A DNA stretch of 64,000 bases. Origin: Sulfurimonas sp. (GTDB lineage Bacteria > Campylobacterota > Campylobacteria > Campylobacterales > Sulfurimonadaceae). The stretch is from assembly GCF_028714975.1 (NCBI RefSeq), contig NZ_JAQTLH010000002.1, positions 1 to 64,000 on the forward strand, read 5' to 3'. The translations under genes and the position numbers were made by a program. Shown here piece by piece: positions 55,682-64,000 of this stretch. The notes under the pieces were generated by a model. It was given only the letters and a program-made list of their open reading frames with translations, did not search any database and was not told where the DNA came from. Numbering within the stretch: the stretch's first letter is position 1; each line of letters opens with the position of its first letter.

Positions 55682-56419
55682 TTATCTTTCTATTTTTCCG
55701 CCATAGGAGACTATACCGTAAGATAAATTTCCGATTTTTGCATACCCCATATCTCGAAGGATTCTAGCACAGTGTGCACTGCGGCTTCCGACATGGCAAT
55801 AAACAATTATATTTTCATCTTTTTTAAGTTTTGCATCCTCAAGTGCTGCAAAAAAACTGCTTGTCGGAACAAGTTTATCGGCACCTTTGATGTGACCCAT
55901 CTGCCACTCCATATGCTCGCGGACATCTACAAGTTTAAAGTTGACCATACCTAGTTCTCTTGCTTCAAGAAGAGAGATCAGCTCATCGCTGTCTAGTTCT
56001 TTTTGATTTAGCAATATTTGTGCCTCATCTTTTGTTAAACCGCGAGAATGTGTATGAACTACCTCCTCGATGCCCATTTGCGCTTTTTTATTTGCTGCAT
56101 ACTCAGGAGTACAGTAAATCCCGCAATGACACACTCCCTCCTCGGGAATCTCTTTTTCGATTGCCGGTTTACATGGGCAGATTCTATCGTCAACGCTTTT
56201 TGGTTTGTTGTCTACAACTTCAACCATAAAACATGGGCAAAATCGTTTACCGTACATCATCTTGTTTCTGGCAAGACCCATCTGTACGCCTTCGTTTACC
56301 TCTGCTTGAGGATTATAAACCCAGCCAAACTGCTTATTTACTTTGTCTGTAAACTCTACTGTTTTTTGCATCTCCGCCTGAAACTCAGGCGAGTTGATAT
56401 CTATCTTGATAATGCTCAT
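55682..56419 (-). CDS. Ferredoxin-thioredoxin reductase catalytic domain fused to rhodanese
   Basis: The first 110 residues match the catalytic chain of ferredoxin:thioredoxin reductase: paired CPC motifs (Cys61/63, Cys81/83) and CHCGIYC (Cys97/99/103), which bind a 4Fe-4S cluster and a redox disulfide. Residues 130-245 form a rhodanese domain with catalytic Cys207 in VYCHVGSRSAHC. The fusion suggests that the Fe-S redox site acts on a persulfide or on a disulfide near the rhodanese. The gene is next to argG and rplI. No variable FTR subunit is visible. Confidence 0.88.
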   Translation of the reverse strand: MSIIKIDINSPEFQAEMQKTVEFTDKVNKQFGWVYNPQAEVNEGVQMGLARNKMMYGKRFCPCFMVEVVDNKPKSVDDRICPCKPAIEKEIPEEGVCHCGIYCTPEYAANKKAQMGIEEVVHTHSRGLTKDEAQILLNQKELDSDELISLLEARELGMVNFKLVDVREHMEWQMGHIKGADKLVPTSSFFAALEDAKLKKDENIIVYCHVGSRSAHCARILRDMGYAKIGNLSYGIVSYGGKIER

Positions 56420-56441
56420 GATACCTTCCTTTTAAGCGTTA

Positions 56442-57674
56442 CTATTTTCTAGCTTTTCCCGCAATGATAAATCTTAGAGCATTGAGTTTGATGAAACCTT
56501 GAGCATCTTTTTGGTTATAGACTTCATCTTTTTCAAATGTACAGTATTCAGGATTGAAGAGTGTTTTTTTAGACTCTCTTCCGACTACGCTAACATTTCC
56601 TTTGTAGAGTTTAAGTCTAACACTGCCCTCTACATGCTCTTGTGTTTTATCTATTGCCGCTTGAAGCATCTCTCTCTCAGGGCTAAACCAGTATCCTTGA
56701 TAGATGAGTTTTGCATATTTTGGCATAATCTCGTCTTTTGCATGTGCCGCTTCACGATCTAGTGTGATAGACTCAATCGCACGATGAGCTTTAATCATAA
56801 TCGTTCCGCCCGGAGTTTCATAACATCCGCGGCTTTTCATACCGACATATCTGTTTTCAACGATATCGGCTCTTCCGATGCCGTGCTTGTTGCCGTATGT
56901 GTTGAGCGTTTCAAGAATTGTTGCGGGACTCATTGCTTCACCGTTTATAGCAATCGGGTCGCCGTTTTTGTACTCTATGGTGATGTATTCTGGAGCATCG
57001 GGAGCATTTTCTGGTGAAGTTGTCCAAAGCCACATAGACTCTTCAGGCTCTGCATTTGGATTTTCTAAATGAAGCCCTTCGTAAGAGATATGAAGAAGAT
57101 TTGCATCCATAGAATATGGAGAAACTTTCGGGTTGCCGTTTTCGTCCATATGTTTTTGAGAGATTTCAATGCCATGCTCTTTTGCGTATTCTAGAAGCGA
57201 CTCTCTTGAGTTTAAATCCCACTCTCTCCAAGGAGCTATTACAGTGATATCCGGATTGAGTGCTAAATATCCGAGTTCAAATCTTACTTGATCGTTTCCT
57301 TTGCCTGTTGCTCCGTGACTTACCGCATCTGCACCGACTTTTTTTGCTATTTCTATCTGTTTTTTTGCGATAAGCGGTCTTGCTATCGAAGTTCCAAGGA
57401 GGTACTCGCCCTCATAAATAGCGTTTGCGCGAAACATAGGAAATACATAATCTCTAACAAACTCTTCTTTGATATCTAAAATAAAAATATTTTCAGGTTT
57501 AATTCCCATTGCCAAAGCTTTTACTCTTGCAGGTTCTACCTCTTCGCCTTGCCCAAGATCGGCAGTAAAAGTTACAACTTCTGCATTATAAACATCTTGT
57601 AGCCATTTTAATATAATACTTGTATCAAGTCCGCCTGAATATGCTAAAACTACTTTTTTAACTTCTCTTTTCAT
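56442..57674 (-). CDS. argG: Argininosuccinate synthase
   Basis: The enzyme joins citrulline and aspartate with ATP. I start at 57674 ([17 protein letters not shown]), where AAGAGGA lies about 9 bases upstream; a longer reading adds seven unlikely residues. The 410-residue protein has the P-loop [26 protein letters not shown] and [14 protein letters not shown]. It is the first gene of the long minus-strand run. Confidence 0.96.
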   Translation of the reverse strand: MKREVKKVVLAYSGGLDTSIILKWLQDVYNAEVVTFTADLGQGEEVEPARVKALAMGIKPENIFILDIKEEFVRDYVFPMFRANAIYEGEYLLGTSIARPLIAKKQIEIAKKVGADAVSHGATGKGNDQVRFELGYLALNPDITVIAPWREWDLNSRESLLEYAKEHGIEISQKHMDENGNPKVSPYSMDANLLHISYEGLHLENPNAEPEESMWLWTTSPENAPDAPEYITIEYKNGDPIAINGEAMSPATILETLNTYGNKHGIGRADIVENRYVGMKSRGCYETPGGTIMIKAHRAIESITLDREAAHAKDEIMPKYAKLIYQGYWFSPEREMLQAAIDKTQEHVEGSVRLKLYKGNVSVVGRESKKTLFNPEYCTFEKDEVYNQKDAQGFIKLNALRFIIAGKARK

Positions 57675-57784
57675 AATAAAAATCCTCTTAAGCAAAATAA
57701 TTGCGGCGATTCTACTATAAAATAGATTAAAAAGCGGTTAGTGAGATGATTTGACGGAGACTAAAAAGATTAAAAAATAGATTC

Positions 57785-57806
57785 AAAGGGTATTTAATTA
57801 CCCTTT
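57785..57806 (-). terminator. Hairpin at the end of flaG
   Basis: AAAGGGTA and TACCCTTT pair around TTTAAT across the flaG stop codon. This separates flaG from argG. Confidence 0.55.
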
Positions 57807-58172
57807 AGAATCAAATAGAATTCCCGTTACTTCTTGCATTTTTGGTAAGAAGTCGGCAGCTTGTTCTGCAGGAAATCTTCTTATCATTTTACTTGTCTCA
57901 GACTCTATAACTGAAACATAAAAAATATCCTGCTGATCTACGCCAAATTTTATATTTGTACTCATAGGAGCCAATGCCTTGTTTAGCTGTTCCACTAAAT
58001 CTTGAACTTGCTCTTTAGAATCTATTTTAACTGAACCGCTTGTATTCTCTTTTTGCATCTCTTTAACCAAATCAACCTGCTTTGGCTGCTGAACCTGACT
58101 TTGAGCCTGCTCCGCTTGCGCTGATCTCATTTGAGTTTGTTGTTGCTTTGCAACATTTGCTATGCCATCCAT
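57798..58172 (-). CDS. flaG: FlaG-family flagellar protein
   Basis: The 124-residue protein has a Gln/Ser-rich N-terminus and the FlaG domain at the end: EQLNKALAPMSTNIKFGVDQQ, FYVSVIESETSKMIRRFPAEQA. In Campylobacter it affects filament length. The hook-filament cap genes (fliD, fliS) that often follow it are not here; it stands alone with a terminator hairpin. Confidence 0.85.
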   Translation of the reverse strand: MDGIANVAKQQQTQMRSAQAEQAQSQVQQPKQVDLVKEMQKENTSGSVKIDSKEQVQDLVEQLNKALAPMSTNIKFGVDQQDIFYVSVIESETSKMIRRFPAEQAADFLPKMQEVTGILFDSKG

Positions 58173-58285
58173 GACTAACTCCTTTTGTAAAGAATATTAT
58201 AATTAAACACCAAATCGACATAAGAAAAAATAACTTTAATAAAAAAGTAAATTTTTTACATTATTTTTATGATAACCTTGCATTT

Positions 58286-59494
58286 ATGAATGAATATATA
58301 AATTTAATAAAATCAGAGCCTGTTTTTAGACGATTATCTGCCGTGCAGCTCATTGCGTATTTCGGTGCATGGTTTAGCAATATAGCTATCTATACGCTCC
58401 TTTTAGAGATGAAAGTTAGTGCTGAAGTGGTGGCATTTACTGCGATGCTTCATTTTCTCTCAGGCATCATCCAAGCACCTTTTTCAGGTTCTATCATAGA
58501 CAACATGAAACCGAAAAAACTTATGCTGATTTTAATCACATTTGAGATATTTGCAACACTTTTTCTTATTTTTGTAAATGATATTTCCGATTTATGGCTT
58601 TTATATACTCTTATATTTATAAAAATGGCGGCTGCTAGTTTTTACTTTACGACCGAGATGTCGCTTTTGCCAAAACTTCTTAGCGGAGAGAAACTACAAA
58701 AAGCAAATGAGCTTCACTCGATAATATGGTCATTTTCATATACTTTAGGGATGGCACTTAGCGGATTTGTTGTTTTTTGGTTTGGAATAAAGGCCGCATT
58801 TATCCTTGATGCATCTATGTTTGTTATAGGTTTTTGGCTGCTTTATAGTTTAGATATAAAAGTGGATTTTATCAAAAGCCAAGAGAGTTTATTTCAGATG
58901 ATGGGTGATACATTTAAGTATCTTAAAAAAACTCCGCATGCTATTCATTTGATGTTGATGCATGCTTTTGTGGGTCTTACGGCATTTGATGCTCTGGTTG
59001 CTTTAATGGTAGACAGATATTACGCTTCAATCATCGCAACATCGCTTGCACTTGGGCTTTTGCATGCTTCAAGGGCTGTTGGATTGGTTATCGGACCTAT
59101 AATTATCGGCAAGTTTATTAATAACAAAAGATTGGTATATATTTTTATCTCTCAGGCATTAGCTATCTGGTTATGGGCTGTTTTGATGAGAGATTTTTAT
59201 TTGTCGATATTTGCAAGTGTCATTGTGGGGCTTTTTACGACAACGCTCTGGTCATATACATATACGCTTCTTCAAAAAAATATTGATGCAAAATACTACG
59301 GCAGAATAGTGGCATATAACGATATGCTGTTTTTAAGCTCGGCTGCGTTTGTATCTTTTATGATTGGTTTTTTTGCTACCAATAATTACTCATTAGAGTT
59401 TATAACATTTTTGATAGGTTTAGGATTTGTTGTCGGCGGAGTCTATTTTCGTTGGATAATAAAAACGCAAACTATTCAAGATATAAAAAGCTGA
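58286..59494 (+). CDS. MFS transporter
   Basis: The 402-residue protein has about eleven or twelve membrane helices, beginning at RLSAVQLIAYFGAWFSNIAIYTLLLEM. The cytosolic loop between helices 2 and 3 (GSIIDNMKPKKLMLI) is the MFS motif A variant. It resembles drug or siderophore exporters of the DHA3/enterobactin-exporter-like type. The substrate is unknown. A TATGAT box lies about 20 bases upstream. Confidence 0.88.
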   Translation: MNEYINLIKSEPVFRRLSAVQLIAYFGAWFSNIAIYTLLLEMKVSAEVVAFTAMLHFLSGIIQAPFSGSIIDNMKPKKLMLILITFEIFATLFLIFVNDISDLWLLYTLIFIKMAAASFYFTTEMSLLPKLLSGEKLQKANELHSIIWSFSYTLGMALSGFVVFWFGIKAAFILDASMFVIGFWLLYSLDIKVDFIKSQESLFQMMGDTFKYLKKTPHAIHLMLMHAFVGLTAFDALVALMVDRYYASIIATSLALGLLHASRAVGLVIGPIIIGKFINNKRLVYIFISQALAIWLWAVLMRDFYLSIFASVIVGLFTTTLWSYTYTLLQKNIDAKYYGRIVAYNDMLFLSSAAFVSFMIGFFATNNYSLEFITFLIGLGFVVGGVYFRWIIKTQTIQDIKS

Positions 59495-59511
59495 GGTTGC
59501 TAGGAAAATAT

Positions 59512-59567
59512 AGATTGCTTCGTCGTAAACTCCTCGCAATGACGGTTATTGTGGTGCGGCAATTTAA
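59512..59567. repeat. Dispersed palindromic repeat, copy 2
   Basis: GATTGCTTCGTCG and CTCCTCGCAATGACGG match copy 1; the right half is shortened to a GCGGCAATTTAAT-like piece. It follows the MFS gene. Confidence 0.78.
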
Positions 59568-59573
59568 TTATTA

Positions 59574-59663
59574 ATGCAAAACCGCAAGAAGTCTTCTGCC
59601 TCGAAAGAGGCAAGCTTTAGTGCCACAGCGGCTAGCGTAGTTAAATGGGCTTTGCTCATTTAG
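59574..59663 (+). promoter_or_regulatory. Structured leader with a 29-codon ORF before the DUF808 gene
   Basis: Two clean hairpins are seen: GCCTC/GAGGC closed by a GAAA tetraloop (59598-59611), and TAAATGGGC/GCTCATTTA around TTT (59642-59662), twelve bases before the ribosome site of the next gene. A short ORF from ATG 59574 (MQNRKKSSASKEASFSA then TAASVVKWALLI) covers both and ends at TAG 59661. No clear ribosome site precedes it. The region may be a regulated leader or just a repeat element. Confidence 0.45.
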
Positions 59664-59686
59664 CGTGTAAAAATAAGGAGAGATAA

Positions 59687-60526
59687 ATGGCAGCAGGGAT
59701 TTTTTTACTTTTAGACGATATCGCGATGTTAGCGGATGATGTTGCGGTTGCGAGTAAAGTTGCTACTCAAAAAACTGCAGCTATTTTAGGAGATGATTTA
59801 GCCGTAAATGCACAGAAAGCTACGGGATTTGACCAATCACGAGAGTTGGCGGTTATTTGGGCTATAACAAAAGGTTCACTAAAAAACAAGGCTATCATCT
59901 TGCCCATAGCATTTGTTTTAACGGCAATAGCTCCTAGTTTAATTACATTAATTCTTATCTTGGGTGCTCTGTTTCTTCTTTATGAGGGAGTTGAAAAGAT
60001 AGAAGAGTATCTTTTTTATAAAAAGCATGAAGAGAAAAATGAAGAGTTGCTTCATTCAACTAAAGATACTATTTTAGAGATAGAAGAACAGAAGATAAAG
60101 TCAGCGATATTAACAGACTTTATACTCTCTATTGAGATAGTGGTTATCGCACTTTCTTCCGTTGCAACTCAACCTTTTACGGTTCAAGCTTCATCTACCG
60201 TAATCGTTTCACTAATAGCTACTTTTGGCGTTTACGGTTTTGTTGCTATGATTGTAAGGATGGATAATGTTGGTTTTTATTTGATAGAAAAAGGGCATGA
60301 AAAAAGCGGTAGTTTTCTCATAGATGCCATGCCGAAATTGATAAAAACTTTGGCATTAGTCGGAACATTTGCTATGATTTTAGTAGGCGGCGGCATACTT
60401 GCTCACAAAGTAGAGTTTTTTCATTATTACTTTATAGAGAGTGTTCCTGCAATTGTTAATGAACTGCTTATCGGTTTAGTCATGGGAGCTGTTGTATTGT
60501 TAGTTGTAAAGGTGGTTAAAAGATGA
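59687..60526 (+). CDS. DUF808 (YedI) family membrane protein
   Basis: The 279-residue protein has the family opening AGIFLLLDDIAMLADDVAV and KATGFDQSRELAVIWAITKGSLKNK, then five or six membrane helices. A strong AAGGAG precedes it. The function of the family is unknown; transport has been suggested. It overlaps the next small gene by 4 bases. Confidence 0.88.
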   Translation: MAAGIFLLLDDIAMLADDVAVASKVATQKTAAILGDDLAVNAQKATGFDQSRELAVIWAITKGSLKNKAIILPIAFVLTAIAPSLITLILILGALFLLYEGVEKIEEYLFYKKHEEKNEELLHSTKDTILEIEEQKIKSAILTDFILSIEIVVIALSSVATQPFTVQASSTVIVSLIATFGVYGFVAMIVRMDNVGFYLIEKGHEKSGSFLIDAMPKLIKTLALVGTFAMILVGGGILAHKVEFFHYYFIESVPAIVNELLIGLVMGAVVLLVVKVVKR

Positions 60527-60795
60527 TTTATAATTCGACGATAGGCGATATTGACCTAAGTAAAGTGGTTCGCCTCTATCCGGCTGCGGTTGTAGAGGTA
60601 GATGGAGATGTTGTTCAGATGAGTTTGGAGTGGGCAGATATGAATGCTCAAAGAGTAATGATAACGGCTTTTGTTTTAGTTTTTGATTTTACACAGCCCA
60701 GTGAGAAAGTGCGAGATAAAAAAGAGATCTATTTTAAGACGAAAGATGAGCTGTTTAAGGCGATGCAAGAGGTAGCACAATTTTTTCAAAACTAA
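60523..60795 (+). CDS. Small cytosolic protein of unknown function
   Basis: The 90-residue protein begins MIYNSTIGDIDLSKVVRLYPAAVVEVDG and ends FKAMQEVAQFFQN. It looks like a small alpha/beta protein. Not recognised. It is coupled to the DUF808 gene by an ATGA overlap. Its last 16 bases overlap the presumed start of the MATE gene in another frame. Confidence 0.65.
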   Translation: MIYNSTIGDIDLSKVVRLYPAAVVEVDGDVVQMSLEWADMNAQRVMITAFVLVFDFTQPSEKVRDKKEIYFKTKDELFKAMQEVAQFFQN

Positions 60796-62108
60796 TTTCA
60801 AACGATACACGCAAAGTATTTTCTATTGCAATTCCCTCTGCACTTAAACATTTAGTAGACATTCTTCAGATACTAATCGATATGTTAATGGTCGGGACGG
60901 TGAGTATCTCGGCTCTTGCCGCAGTGGGTATGAGTATGCAGTTTATGATGATAATCAATGTGCTGATGACACTCTATGTTGTGGGCGGAAATGCTCTTAT
61001 ATCGAGATTTATCGGGCAGGGGAGGAAAAAAAGAGCTTCTGCGCTTTTGTATTCGCTTGGGATTTTTGCCGCTGTTTTATCGGTTTTTGTCACAATCGGC
61101 GGCTACTTTGGAAGCGAATATATCTACACTATGATGGGTGCACAGGCTGATGTTGTAGAGCAGGGTTCACTTTATTTTAAGATAATTTCACTCGGAATCG
61201 TAGTTATATTTATAGATACGCTTCTCTATAACGCACTCTCTGCCGCAGGAGATACAAAAAATTCACTCTATATCAAACTCGTATCATCGGCAATCAACGC
61301 TTTTTTAAATTATCTCTTTATTTTTGGTCACTTTGGTTTTGATGCTATGGGTATAGAAGGTGCAGCGTATGCGACGGTCATATCTTACTGTTTTAATGTC
61401 GTGGCGTACTATATACTTCTAAAAAAACCGCACTCTAAGCTAAATATTATCCCCATAATCAGAATCAAGGATTTGGTAAGAGCTTGGCATGTAGGGTGGA
61501 GTGCGGCACTTGATAGAGGAGTCTCAAGTGTTTCATTTCTCTTTTTTGTAGCAATAATAGCCGCATACGGAACAGCCGAACTTGCCGGCTATCAAGTGGG
61601 GCTTCGCATAGAGGGCATCGCTTTTATGCCCGGTTTTGGTTTTGCGATAGCCGCAACGGCGCTTGTGGGGCAGAGTTTGGGTGCAAAAGATAAAGAGAGA
61701 GCTTACAATATGGGCGTAATAAGCGGGCGAATCGCTTATATATTTATGGGAAGCGTGGGATTTGTTCTTATCCTTTTTCCTGAGTTTTTGGTAGGTTTTT
61801 TTACCAAAGATAAAGCGACGATTGCAGTTGCTTCATACTATCTTATACTTGTTGGACTCTCTCAAATACCGCTGGCAATAATGTTTGTCTATTCTGGTGC
61901 ATTAAGAGGAGCAGGGGCTACAAAAACCACGCTTAAAGTCAATATTGTTTCATTATGGATTTTTAGAGTTATCCCATCTTACATAGCTTATAAAATGGGA
62001 TATGGGATTATCGCTATTTTTGTCATAATGAACATAGAGACGCTTATAAAAGGTCTTATCTATGTTTACATCTATAAAAAAAGAGTTTGGTTAGATACTA
62101 AGGTTTAG
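60780..62108 (+). CDS. MATE-family efflux transporter, apparent ATT start
   Basis: The 442-residue protein has twelve membrane helices, with VGTVSISALAAVG, VGGNALISRFIGQGRKK, SAAGDTKNSLY and a second half with GYQVGLRIEGIAFMPGFGFAIAATALVGQSLGA. An ATG exists at 60882, but reading upstream in frame gives SKLISNDTRKVFSIAIPSALKHLVDILQ, the missing first helix of the family. No ATG, GTG or TTG is in frame back to the stop at 60756. The best start is ATT at 60780, seven bases after AAGAGG. The protein likely exports drugs or metabolites using an ion gradient. Confidence 0.82.
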   Translation: MFSKLISNDTRKVFSIAIPSALKHLVDILQILIDMLMVGTVSISALAAVGMSMQFMMIINVLMTLYVVGGNALISRFIGQGRKKRASALLYSLGIFAAVLSVFVTIGGYFGSEYIYTMMGAQADVVEQGSLYFKIISLGIVVIFIDTLLYNALSAAGDTKNSLYIKLVSSAINAFLNYLFIFGHFGFDAMGIEGAAYATVISYCFNVVAYYILLKKPHSKLNIIPIIRIKDLVRAWHVGWSAALDRGVSSVSFLFFVAIIAAYGTAELAGYQVGLRIEGIAFMPGFGFAIAATALVGQSLGAKDKERAYNMGVISGRIAYIFMGSVGFVLILFPEFLVGFFTKDKATIAVASYYLILVGLSQIPLAIMFVYSGALRGAGATKTTLKVNIVSLWIFRVIPSYIAYKMGYGIIAIFVIMNIETLIKGLIYVYIYKKRVWLDTKV

Positions 62109-62130
62109 TTTAATTTTTTGGACACATATA

Positions 62131-62223
62131 GATTGCTTCATCGCAAGCTCTTCGCAATGACGGTTATCGCAAGCTCTTTGCAGTGACGGTCATTGCGAGC
62201 CTATGAAAGAGGCGTGGCAATCT
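62131..62223. repeat. Dispersed palindromic repeat, copy 3
   Basis: GATTGCTTCATCGC...TTCGCAATGACGG on the left and GGTCATTGCGAGC...GGCAATC on the right form an inverted repeat. The unit TCGCAAGCTCTT is repeated inside. It sits between the convergent MATE and ABC ATPase genes. Confidence 0.85.
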
Positions 62224-62236
62224 AATCTTAATTCAA

Positions 62237-62956
62237 TTATATAATCTCATTTTGCTCTTCATCCAACTTATGAAAAACAATGCCCCTATTTTCTATCTTC
62301 ATAATTTTGTCAAAATATGGAAGGATTCTATCGTCGTGCGTAACGGTGATGATGGCGACATTTTGCTCTATTGCGATTTTTTTAAGCATTTTTATAACGC
62401 TTATTGATCTCTGTGCATCAAGTGCGGCTGTCGGCTCATCCGCCAAGATAATCTCCGGATTGTTAGCTAATGCTCTTGCGATGGCAACCCTTTGGTTTTG
62501 TCCGCCTGAGAGCTGCGATGACATACTGTAGGCTTTGTCCGAAATTTCAAGATACTCTAAAAGCTCCATCGCTTTTTGTTTTGCCGCTTTTTCGCTTACT
62601 CCGTTTGTTTGCGGAAGAAGCGTTATATTTTCCATGATATTTAAAAAAGGTATAAGATAGTGAGATTGAAAGATAAAACCTATCTTTTCTCTACGGATAC
62701 GGCGAGTGTCTTTTGCCGTCCATTTGTTATCGTAAACTTTCTCTTCGCCTAACCAGATCTCTCCGCTTGTAGGCTCTTGTACACATCCTATCATCATTAA
62801 AAGAGTAGTTTTACCCGCACCGCTTGGAGCGATAAGGGCTACAAGTTCGCCTTTTTTTATCTCAAATGAGGCATTTTCAATTACTTTTACGAGACTTTCA
62901 TTTTTTCCAAAATTTTTAACCAGATTTTGAACTCTTATTGCACTCTCTTTACTCAT
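62237..62956 (-). CDS. ABC transporter ATPase (LolD/MacB type)
   Basis: The 239-residue ATPase has Walker A APSGAGKTTLL, Q-loop IGFIFQSHYLIPF, signature LSGGQNQRVAIARAL and Walker B IILADEPTAALD. It pairs with the FtsX-like permease gene one base upstream. Substrate unknown. Confidence 0.9.
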   Translation of the reverse strand: MSKESAIRVQNLVKNFGKNESLVKVIENASFEIKKGELVALIAPSGAGKTTLLMMIGCVQEPTSGEIWLGEEKVYDNKWTAKDTRRIRREKIGFIFQSHYLIPFLNIMENITLLPQTNGVSEKAAKQKAMELLEYLEISDKAYSMSSQLSGGQNQRVAIARALANNPEIILADEPTAALDAQRSISVIKMLKKIAIEQNVAIITVTHDDRILPYFDKIMKIENRGIVFHKLDEEQNEII

Positions 62957-62957
62957 C

Positions 62958-64000
62958 TCATCCTCCGATTGCCGCTGCGGGATCAGCGCTTATAACTTTT
63001 TTAACACCTACAAAAGAGGCTAAAATGGACGCGATGACAATTATGCCAAAGAGCATCCAAGCATCCGGAATCTCAAGTACGACTCGTTTTGGAAATTTGT
63101 CATAAGTTAAATGTGAAAAGATGTTTCCAAAGATAAAAGCAAAAACACCAAGAACCAGAGTTTCTTTTACAATCATTGAGACTATAAGGCTGTTTGGCAA
63201 CCCCATCAGTTTCATAATGGAGATCTCTTTCATCTTCTCCAGCGTCATAGTGTAGATGATAAGCGCGATAATTATTGTTGAAACAACAACTAAAATAACA
63301 GTAAAAAGACCTATCTGTTTAGCAGATTTCTCAACTACATTTTTTGTAAGTATCTCTTTTTGCTGCTCTTTGGTATATACGCTTTTGTGCTGCCATTTTC
63401 TAATATTGCGTGCTACTTCATCTATATCGTAACCGCTTTTTACTCTTGCAACGATAGTATTGACCATATGAGATTCAGAGTTTTTCACCCCTCTTGCTTC
63501 ATTGTTTTGTATCTCTTTGTTTGAGTACGAAAATTGCAGATCTTGTGCGTCTTTTAGGCTTATGAAGACTAGAGGATCACCGCTGTTTGACACTGTATTA
63601 TGTGTGATGCCTACAACCGTGTAAAAATTTCGCCCAAGTTTGATTTTGTCGTCTAACCCAAAGCCTGTTTTGTCTGTTACAACAATTTCATAATGGTCAC
63701 TTTTTAAATCCCGTCCGGCTATTATCCTTTTAGGATTTATCGGATTTATAGAGCCGAAAACATCGTATCCGACTGCAACAACACGAATAGGTTTCTCATA
63801 ATGAGGAAGTTGGATATTTTGAAATGTTATAGCTTCGCTTTTATCTATGCCGTTCATTACATAAATGATGTTTTTAAAATCTTCATAAACTCTTGAAGAT
63901 TCTGCAAAAGGTCCCATTGTGTTTTCTTGAACTATCCATAAATCTGCATTTATATCATCTAGTAAAACTTCAGCTTCAAGCATCAAACCGCGATAAACTC
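62958..64000 (-). CDS. FtsX-like ABC permease, partial
   Basis: The gene runs off the right edge. In frame beyond the first methionine the sequence reads VYRGLMLEAEVLLDD, the start of the periplasmic domain that follows the first membrane helix in MacB/DevC-type permeases, so the true start is outside. The visible 347 residues include the periplasmic domain (ADLWIVQENTMGPFAESS), then three membrane helices with EKMKEISIMKLMGLPNSLIVSMIVKE between. With the LolD-type ATPase it would form an exporter or mechanotransducer. Confidence 0.88.
   Translation of the reverse strand, partial: VYRGLMLEAEVLLDDINADLWIVQENTMGPFAESSRVYEDFKNIIYVMNGIDKSEAITFQNIQLPHYEKPIRVVAVGYDVFGSINPINPKRIIAGRDLKSDHYEIVVTDKTGFGLDDKIKLGRNFYTVVGITHNTVSNSGDPLVFISLKDAQDLQFSYSNKEIQNNEARGVKNSESHMVNTIVARVKSGYDIDEVARNIRKWQHKSVYTKEQQKEILTKNVVEKSAKQIGLFTVILVVVSTIIIALIIYTMTLEKMKEISIMKLMGLPNSLIVSMIVKETLVLGVFAFIFGNIFSHLTYDKFPKRVVLEIPDAWMLFGIIVIASILASFVGVKKVISADPAAAIGG

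Noticed and set aside
53754-57479. Many plus-strand open frames of 60-130 codons opposite hslU, hslV and argG
   Set aside because: They are shadows of well-recognised minus-strand genes and have no family features.
57675-57695. Seven extra N-terminal residues for argG
   Set aside because: The ribosome site precedes the ATG at 57674, and the longer start has none.
60523-62108. Frameshift fusing the 90-residue gene with the MATE gene
   Set aside because: Both proteins have normal ends and the small protein has its own start coupled to DUF808; an ATT start explains the data better.

Overview
The window reads as a chromosomal piece of a free-living Campylobacterota (epsilonproteobacterial) genome, most like Sulfurimonas. 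The evidence is AT-rich DNA, TATAAT-type -10 boxes with poor -35 boxes, and gene clusters I recall from Campylobacter and Helicobacter: ileS-small ORF-gatA, argG-rplI-hslV-hslU-era, moeB-like/nitrilase-like/xseB, and ftsEX-envC-like. No phage, plasmid or CRISPR locus is present. The only mobile-element trace is a short IS30-type transposase remnant. Species assignment is an inference.

Layout. 1-2.1 kb: the end of a porin and a Cache-domain chemoreceptor. 2.1-11 kb (minus strand): ThiF-like protein, nitrilase-like protein, xseB, metX, a large hybrid histidine kinase coupled to a PstS-like binding protein, a DsrE-like protein, metY and small genes. 11-19.6 kb: a SLAC1-type channel, a glycine-zipper protein, guaB, an RMD1-family protein, an HMA protein, then ileS - 40-residue membrane ORF - gatA, all overlapping. 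19.7-25.2 kb: CinA-like protein, six tRNA genes behind a consensus promoter, rodA, rluD and a fibronectin-III lipoprotein. 25.2-29.5 kb: trmB, ftsE, ftsX and an EnvC-like protein. 29.6-34.6 kb: thrC, a GNAT protein, proC and proA. 34.7-36.6 kb: a DUF2249 - membrane protein - DUF59 operon. 36.6-40.5 kb: a receiver protein with a degenerate Hpt domain, rsmH and an FtsL-like protein, tRNA-Ile2, the IS30 remnant, a small cytochrome c and a YebC protein.

40.6-57.7 kb is one almost gapless minus-strand run of 17 genes. It starts with argG, an FTR-rhodanese fusion, rplI, hslV, hslU and era. It continues with two peptidoglycan-trimming enzymes of the cell-shape type (Pgp2/Csd6 and Pgp1/Csd4) and ends with nine genes in the order of an MSHA pilus assembly locus (mshI-J-K-L-M-N-x-E-G). 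No pilin or prepilin peptidase gene lies in the window. 57.8-64 kb holds flaG, an MFS transporter, a DUF808 protein with a structured leader, a MATE transporter that seems to start at ATT, and an ABC ATPase/permease pair cut by the window edge.

The main functional themes are methionine and cysteine synthesis through acetylhomoserine (metX, metY), cell envelope and division (rodA, rsmH, ftsL-like, ftsEX-envC-like, pgp1/pgp2), sensing (chemoreceptor, hybrid kinase, receiver protein) and an envelope-spanning pilus machine. The least described items are the pseudo-nitrilase, the overlapping 40-residue membrane ORF, the DUF2249 triad, the DUF808 leader, the receiver protein with an inactivated Hpt domain, and the ATT-started MATE gene.
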